A DNA stretch of 64,000 nt from Cadophora sp. MPI-SDFR-AT-0126 (taxonomy: Eukaryota; Ascomycota; Leotiomycetes; Helotiales; Ploettnerulaceae). This document shows, piece by piece, positions 1-11,364 of this stretch. The notes beneath the pieces were generated by a model. It did not search any database, was not told the DNA's origin, and saw nothing but the letters and a program-made list of their open reading frames with translations. Position numbers and translations under genes: made by a program. The stretch lies in NCBI GenBank assembly GCA_020747065.1, contig JAGMVK010000003.1, positions 3,534,001 through 3,598,000 on the forward strand. Reading direction: 5' to 3'. Positions within the stretch are counted from its first letter, which is position 1, and every line of letters starts with the position of its first letter.

Positions 1-1359
1 CAGCACTCAGCTCAGTGCACCATTTCCTTGCCAACCACACCCGTTGTGATTATCACTTGATTGCTATCCTAGTCTTTGATCTCTCACGCCCTTCTCTACA
101 GGCATATTACACATTGAACTAATCACCCCAATATCTCATCGTCAGCACTCAGACCACACCACTGTCAACGAACTCTCTGTTGTAAATCTCCTTTTCAGCT
201 CACATGCTTCTTGGAGGTCTGGATATGAGAAATGTGTTTTTGGCGAAAGATACATGGGCAGATAGATATAGACTTTTGAAATGTTTTCGAACAATTCAGG
301 GTCCAGTCTTCTCAATTATGTGGTAAAAAACATGCGAATATCGAGCCCAGCCAAAGCTTCCCTCCTCAATCATCTTTCCAGCGGCTTTTGCGCCCCTAGA
401 GTATCAATAGAGAGCAGATATCAGAAGGATTTATATACCTTCACCCCCTAGAAGTGTAGCATTTCGTTCTACCATAGCATACCATGCAACTCTGAAATAA
501 CCCAGTCGACTTCCAATTCCAGTGCACTTCGATCAAGTGAATAGGCTCCCAAAAACTTCCGCATACTCCGTCTCCCAACCTTTGATATCATCGCAGGTAG
601 ACATCATACCTATATAATCCCACTCCTGACCAGGATTCCGGAACTAGAATCCCCTGCCAGATTGAAACTTCCCCTATGCCACCCAGTGGAAGAAAGCGGG
701 CTCAAGGGCACTCAAGGGCACCTTGCATTCATTATATTCTATTTCGTGTACTGACTTGCCTATTTGTCGTCTCTTCTGAGCCCAATCCAGCTTGCCGTGT
801 TTGCGTTGTTTCCACCTTGAGCTCACACATCAGTCTCACCGTCGACTCGATAGGTATTGTCAGTCTATCCCATATTGCCATGATTCATTCTCCCATTCAA
901 TATCACCATCACTGCTACAAGATTATTCATTACTGCCCAATGATAAACTGCTACATTTTCCCATTAACTCTACCCCCATATGTCACACACCAGCGCTCTC
1001 ACCAGGCCTCGCCGGGGAAGAGAGTGGGGGCAGGGATGAGGAGTCATGCTCGTAAAGATAATGGCGGGGGTGGAGGCGACAGAAATGAGCGAAGGATCAA
1101 GGACGGAAAAGATAGACCAGAGCCAGGGAACGTGAGTACATCCTTTTCTTTTCGGCCTCATGACTGGGATCTTAAATCCTAAACTTTTCTGGTCGTGCTT
1201 CCATACCAGCTCTCGTGTCCAGATTGCAAGGACCATCATCGATGATACTTTCTCGTCTTCTCGCCTTCTGCGATCAGCCCACCCTCATACCATTAAACCC
1301 CTTCAAACACAAACACATCCACAAATACATTCATATACCCAGGCTCTATCTCCGCCACC
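1..1359. other. Intergenic / 3' flank of gtr2, no supported gene
   Basis: No reading frame here matches a family I recognise. The longest open stretch (676-1182, +) is rich in His, Ser and Pro and looks like chance translation of pyrimidine-rich DNA. A pyrimidine-rich stretch with CA repeats lies at about 1260-1360, just beyond the gtr2 stop. Nothing else is visible. Confidence 0.5.
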
Positions 1360-2633
1360 TTACTTCCTCTGCCTCGTAATCTCAAAAGCCCTCAACAACC
1401 CCTCAACCGTCGTCCCCACATTCTCCACAATAACCGGCATCTTCCCATAGCTCCCCTCGCGCATAACCGCCACCAGCGCAAGATACTTATTAACCTCCCT
1501 CAACATAATCGGCCTCTTGCCATCCGTAAGTACAATCGTACTTTCCGCCTCTTTGCACGCAATCTGGTCCTCGATCTTCTTATTCCACGGTGGGCCTTCC
1601 AGGTATTCTGTATATTGGCTCGGGCGATTCCAGCCATAAATCTCGGAAATGTCGACGATGACGTCGATGTAGTCGGAGCAGATCTCGTAGCTAGGCATAT
1701 CGACTGGTGAAGAATCGGTCGCGATGTAGATTTTGGAGAGGACGTCGAAGAGGTAGGCCTTTTCGAAGCCGGAGGCGCGGCAGAGGTTGTTGAGTAGAGC
1801 TTCGAGAGTGGGGAGGTGTGGAATGAGTTTTTGGATAACTTTTGAGAAGGCATCGAAGATGCTGTGGTTATAAATGCTTGTGAGGTGGAAATTTATGGGT
1901 GCGTTTTCGACGCCGTGGTCAGAGAGCTCGTCTTGGATTCGTTGTGTGATGTCCCGCTGGATGTCAAGCTTGTAGTCGTCGGAGAGGCCGTCTACTTTGT
2001 GGATGAAGACTTCGATGTTGACATTTGGGTACGAGGGTTGAAGGTTTAGGATAGTGCTGTTGAGTCGGTTGATGGCTTCGAGGTAGTCGTCTTGGGCGTC
2101 GATCACCCAAATCAGGGCGCCGATTTCGCCGAAGATGGCGTCGAGGTCAAAGGATGGGTCCATGAAATCCACTTGGCCTGGGAAATCCCAGACTTGAAAA
2201 TCCATGAAGGAGCTGGATTGTAAGCAGGGATCGAAAGGGAAAGTGATCTACTCACTGCATGGAATCCTTCTGTATCCTAGCTGTTGACTCGAGAAATAAA
2301 GTCTCGTTTGGAGGCATCTTATGGAATACCACACTCGAGATAGACGATTTCCCACTTCTGCTTCTTGTCAGCGATGCGAAGGAATCAAGGGATGATCACC
2401 GACCTTCTCTGCCCCATCAACAGCAATCTTGGTTTTCCTTTCGCAGCAGGACCAGGCGCTGGACCTGGCGCTGTAGCAGCATCTTTCTTCTGAGCATTGA
2501 GGCGATTCTGTTCGTAAAGACGTTCAAGATTTAGCTGGGCTGGACTTATATGACGAACTGGACCTTGACGAGGAGGGCCATTATAGCTGCGATCCATCTT
2601 GGTTCTCCTCCTCCCATTGTGAAGAAGTGGCAT
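1360..2633 (-). CDS. gtr2: Rag-family GTPase Gtr2 (RagC/D type)
   Basis: Small GTPase of the RagC/D branch. In the known family it pairs with Gtr1 on the vacuole and passes amino-acid signals to TORC1. Exons on the minus strand: 2633-2404, 2357-2256, 2212-1360, giving 394 aa. The P-loop (GQRRSGKS, residues 75-82) is assembled across intron 1 and the first 76 residues form a Gln/Ala/Pro-rich tail. The switch motif DFPGQ is at 120-124 and the guanine-specificity motif HKVDG at 182-186, both typical of RagC/D. The C-terminal half is the Rag dimerisation (roadblock-like) region. The start was set at the first ATG before the conserved core; an in-frame ATG 36 nt downstream (2597) is an alternative. 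The protein is a little longer than yeast Gtr2 because of the N-terminal tail. Confident. Confidence 0.92.
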
Positions 2634-4709
2634 GTTGTAGACAATAGAAAGACAAAAAAACAAACGCTCGAAGGTGAGGGTAGCGGTACTTTCATAGTAC
2701 AAATGTGATATGATGTTCTTCACATGTGAAGAGAGAAGACAAAAGTGAACTCTAAGTGAGGAAAGCCTCCTGATGACGACAACTATGCTACACCACAGAC
2801 TCCAACGCCCACAAGATACAAAGCTAATCACTGAGTACTCTGTTTGGACAACAGTCTACCGACTCTTAAAGTCTCGGCTAGATGCCGACCCGGGGACTCG
2901 GTATGTGCTATTCTAAGACTAGGAACGAAGGGAATTTCTCGGTACGTGACGGCACCATGCAGTAACCTTTTTGACCTCGACCAAGAATTTCGCAGATACT
3001 TATCAAACGATATCTGATAAAAAGATCAGAACGGAATGAGAACCATCTGGCAAGACAAATGTCAAACAAATATTGATAGAATAGAAGGAAGATGTTGTCA
3101 CTACAGCTGAATGCTGATATGACTCAGGCCGCGTTGTCTGACAATGATGGTCGGCTCAGTCCGAACGATTCATCTTGAATCGTGAGCGTGTACCACATCT
3201 CCCATCGAGTCAATATTCAGAACAGCAAAGGGAGGAGTGGTTTCTCTCCTGGCCAAGAGATGTTGTGTACCACTGCGTCCTCGCATTCCACAAATCTCAC
3301 TCGCATCTTGGAGGCTGGCACGCTATAAACAGAACAAAAAGACACCTCTCTCGAAGTCCAAAACTTTGACCAACCACCCAGAAATGAAAGAGGCACTGGA
3401 AGAAAGGGATGTTATCTAAATCCAGATGAGGCAGAAAGAAATAAATCCCATGACGTACCTCCATCGTGACCTGTACTACACCCTCGACGCAAGGGGAGAT
3501 GAGGTACCTGTTTCGTCCCTGCCCCCTAATTCGTTCGGTCCGTCCGTCCGTTGGAATTGAGTTCAGGCCCGTAGTCGTGGGCAGACGTGAGTATGAGGCT
3601 GTCTCTCGAATCTATCAGAGTTTGTTGTTTTATGGCATTGGACCACTGTGATTCAAACTCAAAAGCCCCTCGAGCTACTGCGAATCCCTTATCAGTGGAT
3701 CGGCTCAGATTGAGGCTGGGACGACAGGTCAAATTACCTTCAGGATCCGGCTTGCCGCCACTGCAGCAGAGTACTGCAAGCTGCACGTAATGGTGCGTCC
3801 TGCGGCTCTTGTGGTTCAATTGCTGATTAATGGTAGGACCGGAGACTTCAACTGAGTGAGAAGATGTGGTTGATGGATGGCTTGGGGAGGGTTCAAGATG
3901 AGATGAGGCTTCGAAGCTCTGCTCCGCAAAAATTTGGCGGGGGTGAGAGAACCGAGAGATCGCCTGGCTTGGCTTGGCAGGGCAGGACCAGGAACAGAGA
4001 AGCTAGTGTTGGGGAGATGGACATCTTGGTTACTTCGGGGCGTTCAACGGATGGTACAATTGAGAGACATGATTATTCTATCAAGAATGTGCATCTATTC
4101 CTCTTGACAGTCTTCGATCTCCCATCTAATAATCACCCCAACCTCCTCCAGTTCCACTGTCTTACTCCCAACTCCTACTAAATAAGCAAGAGCCTAACCT
4201 CATACCCTTTCTAAATCCAATAATGGACGGTACAGATCGTTACTTCGTCCCACATATCATATCCACATCTCACAGGGGAGCACAAGATACTGCAAAGATC
4301 ACAAAACGGCCAGCAGCGGCGATTTGAAGATCCGCTACTTGGATCAGTATCACAACGTCGGATCGTCGCTTGCTGCTGCAATGTTTCATGCACGAAGAGG
4401 GGAAGTGCAAATCTGGAAATCAGACGGTAGAGGGACTTAGATTGCAACCAAGCCCAAGCACTCTGGACTGGTATAGAAGGATCACAAATATTATGTTTTC
4501 GTGAAGCGGTTGTAAATAGAATATAATTGTTAGCTTAATGAAGTTCAAGCATGTCCAGATAAAGCTGAAGTATCCAAACCAGCCCATACCTAATGTAGTG
4601 ACCCGTATGTAATGCTCCAGAACTCCGCGCTAACCAGCAAGCAATCCCGAGATATACAAATTAACCATTCATTCCTACTCCATCCCCGAAACCCCCCTGG
4701 ACCATGTGT
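2634..4709. other. Intergenic, gtr2 promoter side; no gene seen
   Basis: About 2.1 kb between the gtr2 start and the 3' end of the MIF-like gene. Open frames at 3466-3819 and 3864-4181 exist on both strands but have no family signature, no plausible splice context and poor composition. This stretch should hold the gtr2 promoter. Nothing else is supported. Confidence 0.5.
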
Positions 4710-5778
4710 CTATCCAGCCTTCCCGAAAATTGTAGCAATAAAGCTCTTCCTCCGACTCATTTTCTGCGCCTTTTCAGCCTTCCGATCTAGATCGCTCTTA
4801 TCGTTTGGTTGCGCAGGCATAGGTATTGACTGTACATCATGCTGATTGATTGTAGGGGTTGGAGGAGCTGATTCGTTGTGAGTAGATAATGGGCTAGACC
4901 TGACACCCCGCAGCGACTTCATGCTCTGGCGTTTTCGGCTCTTAGCTGCACCTCTTGATAGATTTCTATGTAGACTACCGTTACCCTCCAATGTCTCCTT
5001 TTCCAAGTCTTCAATCTCGCCAGATACTGTCTTTCCGTCATTCGCTAGATTCTCTTCTGCGATGGCTATGAATTTGATGACGCCGCGCTGGGGAGGCACT
5101 TGCAGACTCTCCTGTATGTGCTGAGCCAGTAAGGTGGCGTTCCGTTTGTTCGTGACAGGTTGAAGTTGTGAGGGAAGGGCTGATATGGTGAGTGTGTATG
5201 CTGGATCGAAATTGCCGCCGAAGAGCATGCAGAGGGAATGTGTGAGGGTTACGACGATGGAGTTCTCGGGTCGTTGATAGCGTTGGGAGAGGTAGTAGGA
5301 GAGGTCTGTCGTTACTGTGTATTCATCGTTGACCTGGAAAATATTAGAAGGGCACTCCAAATCAGACGTGTATGCCTACAATGACATTGGTCCTGACATC
5401 TGCCACAATCATGGACTCCTTGGTAACTCGTTCCCTTGCAGACGAGTTCGACTCTCGGTATGCAAATACATCTTCATAGTACTGGCTCTTCCGTTTCGCG
5501 AGTTCCTTCCGTTCAGGAGTATTCCTTTCGGAGAAAATTGCCTGATCGCCAGGGGACCCTCGATCAATATGTCTTGTAATTCTCCGCTCTTCCCTGGTGG
5601 TGGCAGAAGGGCTTCCTTTCGGACCTCCTTCACGCATCGCAATATCGCTTTCAGCAGGAGATGGCGGTAGTAGTATTTGTCCCAGATTCGAGATCCTCTT
5701 CTTGTTGACCAAGGGTGTTCCGTCTTGTGATTCGTACCTCTGGGATGTTGCGTCGATTGTTCGGAGCGAGCCTGGCAT
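4710..5778 (-). CDS. Protein with embedded MIF-like tautomerase-fold domain
   Basis: Exons 5778-5380 and 5333-4710 (46-nt intron, phase 0) give 340 aa. Residues 1-125 are polar and disordered-looking (Arg/Glu/Ser-rich). From about residue 127 a domain like macrophage migration inhibitory factor follows: the strand ADVRTNVI, then TDLSYYLSQRYQRPENSIVV, the MLFGG turn and the DPAYTLTISALPSQLQP segment. In MIF enzymes the catalytic proline is the N-terminal residue after Met removal. Here the fold is internal, so ordinary tautomerase chemistry is doubtful. The C-terminal 100 residues are Ser/Pro/Lys-rich and end in a basic RRKSFIATIFGK motif. The domain call is from family knowledge; the cellular role is unknown. 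The MIF domain is clear, the function is not. Confidence 0.82.
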
Positions 5779-7924
5779 ATCTCTGACCTAGCTTTGTAGG
5801 TTTAAATTGTTTGTAAACGCGAAGGTAGGTGAATGAATAATGGTCTCCCAACACGAATTGATTGCAATGTCGAGTAAGACGCCTTCAGAACGTTGGGTCG
5901 AATCAGGGAGTAGTAGCAAAACAGATCGAGATCGGTTAAGAAGTCGGGAATAAGAGGTGAGAGGCACTGATATTAGCACACTGTAGCAATTAGCAAGAAG
6001 AAGACTTGTTGTGCAGTGATCAATTGATCTTGAAGAAGAAAGAAGCAAAGTAGAATGAGACGTGCAAACCGCGCCGGGTCTTGCGTTGTCTCTTCCCCTG
6101 ACTATCGTAGTCCAGTCTAGGTACCGTTGCGGAATTAGAGTTGCAGCCATAGTCTCACTGGCAGCAGCTGCGACCAGCAAGACAAGGAAAGGTGGATTTC
6201 TGTTCAGCTCGTGCCCATGAGAGATATTCGAAGCTCACCAGGATGCAGCTTGATCAAGATCGAGTTTAGCCCAGTTGTGGGCGCGTTCCAGAAAGGCTGG
6301 TGAGTGGAATAGCGCTGGAGGTCTGAACGCCACAGAACTCTGTGTAGTGGTGGTGAGAAGTGGCGGCTGAGAAAGTGCAGTGCGCTATCGAAAGTATACT
6401 TGGACGCAATACTGGGACATAAATATATGACGACGGCAGCTTTTGAAGATAACTTGAGGAAGCAAAAATGCTGGGAGGGGAGGAACACCGGCAACCTTTT
6501 TGCTGGCATATGGCAAACATCTTACCTTACCTACCGTTGCTTCACACCTTGGGTTGAAACACCTCAACGCTTGCTCAACGGATACATGCAGCTGTTGATG
6601 CTCGGAGCCCTTTCCCTGCCCTCGAGGAATGCGAGGTCATCCAATCACTCATACTGAAGAATGATCAGACCTGAATATGAGAATGGCGGCGTTGTCTGGA
6701 CGGGCATGTGCATTTCTGAACAAAGGAGTGGAAAGTTGAATGAGGTATGGGATGAAAGAGCTCTGGCTGACATAAGCAGGATGAGGGGTCCGCCTCCTTT
6801 TTGCACACACCATGGCAGTCTTCTTTGATTTCCAGCGATTCTACACACTCAAATATGGAGGTCGAGTCCAAGCCTTTCACTTGTTGAGCGCCTCGAATGA
6901 GCTACGGAAACTGTCCAGATGGCTTCCAATCTCCATCCAGAAGCTCATCATCGCTGCCAATTCTCTGTTCATTCAATTCTCTCTCTTGTGTGAGATTCAG
7001 AGTTTCCTTCCTTGCCAATCGGATCGAATGAAAGAACAACTTCTATTGCTAAGGCTGGTTGAGAAACTTTAAAGAAACTTCGGATGATTTTCAGCAAATA
7101 TTCGTTTACCAAGATTGGCCATGCCGAGCTGGGGTTGGCAAGGATGTGTCCATGAAGCAGAGGAAGTTTAGTGCTTCATGCAAAGCACATCGCTTTCGAA
7201 TTTGTTTCCAATCGCATGGAGCTTCCTTCGCTTCTTTTGTTCTCCAGCGTCAGATGATCTCCGTACTGTAGAATCTGCAGACGTCCATCAGATATCGGTA
7301 TTCCTCTGGAAGTCCTCGGTGTTGATAATAGCCTGGAAACCCATGCATTCCACATATCTTTCCATACACACATAGAACTGCCGTCTGGCTAATACCGGCA
7401 CTCGGGAACAATAATAACGCGTCATTTGTTCCCAAACAAGCTTTCCCCCCCTTTACACTTAAATCTGCCAAAACTCTAGACGAGCGTTGCCCTCGCCCGG
7501 ATTCCCTGCAACCCCGCAATCCCACTTTGTTTCTCATATATATCCCTTCCACAGAACATCGATTATCATCTTCCGCACCAATCTATTCGACATCCTCCGA
7601 TGAAGTCTCTCAAGGATGTTCCCCACGTCTATGTTTACAGATCACACGGGTCCTTGCAGTCTAGCTAAGCCTACCATGGCAATCTCTCGGCATCGTTCTT
7701 CCGCCCATATACTTTGCAGCTAATATCGAAATTGGACTCTTATTCAGTCCGGACAAACGGGTATCCCGGACGCGATCGCTGTATTTTGTTTTCAGGCTGG
7801 TATTCTCGGCTATCAATAGACTTCTCATATAACAAGTCATCCATCCCAAGTATCTTCCTCCTCCCCTTCCTTCAATAGACGAGGTCACCGTACTGTTCAG
7901 GAACATCAACGTCCAACTACCATC
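5779..7924. other. Divergent intergenic region (MIF-like gene / esterase)
   Basis: 2.1 kb between two divergent starts, so both promoters must lie here. An ATG in good context at 6812 (ACCATGG) opens an 86-codon frame with no recognisable domain; I do not call it a gene. Other frames on both strands (5788-6180, 6204-6520, 7059-7552) look like chance. No repeat or RNA gene was seen. Confidence 0.45.
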
Positions 7925-8914
7925 ATGCATTTTCTCTCCCTCTCAACCGCGGTCGTCGCACTCGCAAGTCTCGCTGCTGGAGCAAAAAATCAACTGAAGC
8001 AAGAAACAGCATTCAAAGATGGCCCGACAGCTGCAAAGATGTACATCTACCTACCTAGCAACAAGCTAGCTCTCGCTCCCATCATCGTAGCAATCCATTA
8101 TTGCACAGGTACCGGCCCAGGATATTTCTCCGGCTCTAAATACGCCGATCTTGCGGACCAAAAGGGTTTCATCGTCATCTACCCTTCCTCTCCCTCATCC
8201 GGAGGCTGCTGGGATGTCGCATCCACCACATCGCTTACCCACGACAAAGGAGGCGACAGCAAGACCATCGTCAACATGGTGGCTTATGCAGTTAAAAACT
8301 ACGGTGGTGACCCAGACAAGGTCTTCGCAACTGGCTCCTCCTCGGGAGCTATGATGACCAATGTCCTCGCTGGGGCCTACCCCAATATTTTCAAGGCAGG
8401 ATCAGTCTACTCTGGCGTGCCAGATGGATGTTTCTACGTGTCAGGCGCGCAAGCCGGTCAAGCTACTCCAGGCTGGAATAACGATTGTGCGAATGGAAGG
8501 TCTGTGAAGACTGCTCAGGCGTGGGGTGATCTTACGAGGAGTTATTACCCTGGATATAGTGGCTCCTATCCTAAGATGTTGATGTGAGTATTTTTTCCTG
8601 CCTGAAGTTCATTACAGATCCAATTTGGAATTTGGTTTCACCATCGTTATATCGGGAACCCAGCTGATGAAAAATGTAGCTGGCACGGAACATCAGACAC
8701 CACACTCGGGTATCCCAACCTCGCTGAAACCATGAAGCAATGGTCCAACGTGATGAACATCCCGTTCACCAAGAACGTCACGAATACCCCGCAATCAGGG
8801 TACACGCAATTGGTGTATGGCGATGGAACGAAGTTGGTTGGGTATTCTGCTCAGGGTGTGGGACATACTGTTCCCATTCATGAGTCTGTTGATCTTGCTT
8901 GGTTCGGTTTGTAG
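7925..8914 (+). CDS. Secreted CE1-family esterase (acetyl xylan / feruloyl esterase type)
   Basis: Exons 7925-8583 and 8680-8914 (96-nt intron, phase 2) give 297 aa. An N-terminal signal peptide (hydrophobic to about Ala18-Ala20) targets it outside the cell. It belongs to the alpha/beta hydrolase group of carbohydrate esterase family 1, which removes acetyl or feruloyl groups from plant xylan. The nucleophile is Ser139 in GSSSG (137-141), the acid is probably Asp226 in the WHGTSD motif and the base is His282 in GVGHTVP. The HYCTGTGPGYF segment near residue 58 fits the oxyanion region of this family. There is no cellulose-binding module. Acetyl xylan esterase is the likelier activity, but feruloyl esterase cannot be excluded from sequence. 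It stands alone with no other wall-degrading gene beside it. Confidence 0.9.
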
Positions 8915-9570
8915 GTGCAAAATCAAAAAGTTAGTATGGTGAAATAGGGAAGTTGAGAGGTGGATGAATATAAAGTGAAAATATGATGACCCTATCTGGC
9001 GAGATCTGTAAATAGGATGGATGAAATATGTAAATATGTCCTTGTTAAAAGCTCAGTCTAGCAGCTGGTCCATTGGAGATCGAAGGCGCGAAAAGACGAA
9101 AGGGGCACGACATTTGACATTCAATTTCTTTTTCTACTTCTGAGCCGAACTTAGTGATTTGCTGCTCGAATTAAGGTTTCTTTCTAGTGCAAAGGAAGGG
9201 CGCTCAATGGAAGATCTTCAACCTTATTTCCGTCTTAGCTCTATTGGTTGCGAAAGTCATCCTGTAGGATTACCCCGCCACGCGCCTCGGTTCGTGTCAG
9301 GAGGCCTTCACATGGAGACCGCGGGTGCCGGCAGTCATCAAAAATCTAGAATATTCAACCATTCTAAATATCGATCGAAGGAAATATAACGAAACGCTTT
9401 TCCAATATCTTCGAGGTTATTGATCATTTAATTCTTCCTCCTGGCCAGGAAACTCCTTACATAACTCTCCCAAAGCAGTCTAGCGCACCCCTCGCCTCAT
9501 TGACATCTCACCCTCACTTCGCGCCATCAATCCTCATCTTGCATCAAAGTACCAGAAGTTCTATGTGACC
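8915..9570. other. Intergenic, esterase 3' flank and membrane-protein promoter
   Basis: AT-rich for about 200 bases after the esterase stop, then the promoter side of the next gene. A 76-codon open frame at 9159-9389 has no family signal. No other structure seen. Confidence 0.45.
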
Positions 9571-11364
9571 ATGTCCTCTCACGGCTCAGAACTAGAATCA
9601 GACGCGGAGGTAAGGATTGTTGAATCTAGTCACCTCTTTCTCCGTAATCTGTCTTGTTTCACGCGCTGCGTCCTTCTCGCCGGTGATGGCTTCTCCTCTC
9701 CGCCATTTTTGTGGACTCTCTTTCTTCAAAATCAACCAACACTCCTTCAGTGCATCGCCCTGATTTTTGCATTCGCGATTGACTTTAATCTCATTTACGT
9801 CTGATTGATTTTCTACCCTTTAAATGCGCCTTCATCCTCCTTAGAGCCAGCTTTTGACTGGACATTTGACGCTCATCAAAATGAGTATGATGGTGCATCC
9901 ACAGGCCACCATCCTCACAACACGCGCGAATGATTTTCCACCACACATCTATAATAGAAGACTGACACCATACATACAGTCCGCCGCCTCCCCGCCCCTC
10001 TCGCCCCCCTCCACGCCCCGACCATGGTATCATATCTCCCTCCGAACAATCGTGCTATTCCTCCTTCCGCTTTTTTCCTTAGCGGGCTTTTATGGGACTA
10101 TGATCCTCGCCGACGCAAATGGGACCTTCGCAGGCATCACGGCGCTCATTGCCACCAAGGATCCGAAATTTCCAGGCACGAATGACGAGTTGCTGATGCG
10201 GTACACCAATGTGGGGTGGCTGGATAAGCAATTGACTATTCTGGTCATCTTCTTTGCACCAGTGGCGGATATGAATCAGGGTGCTCTGTCTATGTCTTCC
10301 ATCTTTGGGATGGGTCAGTTTGGGGCGGCGTGGACTTTGATGGTTATGGAGAGCATGAGGATGGGGAATACGGGGAGGATCGTCAGCTTGTAGGTCACCC
10401 GGCTTTGCCTCCAGTCCCCTGCCTCCTTCGCTTGTCTCAAGTTTCGTGATGCGATTACATGTTGATATGAAATAGTATCGGCACCTTCGGCTTCATTTTT
10501 CAGAACATCTCCTACACAGTGACCGTGCCTATCTGGCTATTCATCCATCTCCTCACATCCCCAGTCTCCAAACCATCCCCCGGCACCCAGGCCAACAGCG
10601 TGCTCCTCATCTCACCCTGGGACCTAAGAATCCTTCCAGCTTCCATAACACTGAGCTATATCGTCCCCACGATCCTAATGGGTCTCGACTTTCCCAGCAC
10701 CGTCTCCACACTCACTCATCAGCGCCTCATCGCACTCTGGCAACCTTTCCCCCTCTGGACAGTACTCATCCACTTCATTCTCAAACTCACCCTCCAATCA
10801 GTATCCACCATCTTCTCCAGCAGCACCGAGAACGATATCACGTCCTCCAAAACTCCCCTCGGAACAACATATCTCAACTCCGCCAAACACGTGTACCGCT
10901 TCATCCTCACCCTCTGCATGCTCACGCACCTCCCAATCCTAATCCTCTCCCTCATCCCAGCCTCTCTCATTCCTCCAACCTTCCCAACCCTACACACCAG
11001 ATCTCAACAAACTCCCCTCACAATCTACATCCCCTACCTCCCGCTCTCATCCCACAAGGTCTCCTCCCTCACAGAAGGCGTCCACACGTTCCTTCTCTGG
11101 GACGTCTACATCGGGTCTTTCGCATTCCTGCTCTGGGGGATCCTGTTGTATAGGAGCGCGACGAAGGAGAAGGCGGGTGGGGATTCAAAGGGGAGCTTGC
11201 CGGTTTATATGGACGGCCAACGCATTGGGGATGGGATGCTGTGGACGAAGTTGTTGGCGAAGGTGGTGGTATGGTGTATTTTGGCTGGGCCGGTGGGTGC
11301 GTTGACGGTTTTGCTGTGGGAGAGGGATATGATTGTCAAGCATAAGATTAAGAAGGGCGTGTGA
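9571..11364 (+). CDS. Polytopic membrane protein, fungal PaxA/AtmA-like family (tentative)
   Basis: The secure part is 9881-10389 joined to 10476-11364 (465 aa from the ATG at 9881, in CAAAATG context). The intron is phase 2 (GTAGGT..ATAG). Six to eight membrane segments are visible, the first at LRTIVLFLLPLFSLAGFYG. A conserved-looking block contains FPGTNDELL, YTNVGWLD and PVADMNQGALS, and ends in ESMRMGNTGRIVS. From memory this block pattern occurs in integral membrane proteins of several fungal secondary-metabolite clusters (PaxA/AtmA type); I cannot verify that here. No cluster enzyme is adjacent. The 5' end is uncertain. A short exon 9571-9609 (MSSHGSELESDAE, ending at GTAAGG) may be spliced on, and an acidic frame at 9847-9930 (AFDWTFDAHQNEYDG) suggests a further small intron. 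Function unknown. Confidence 0.75.

Noticed and set aside
676..1182. 168-codon open frame on the plus strand
   Set aside because: His/Ser/Pro-rich composition, no domain, no splice context; looks like translated pyrimidine-rich DNA.
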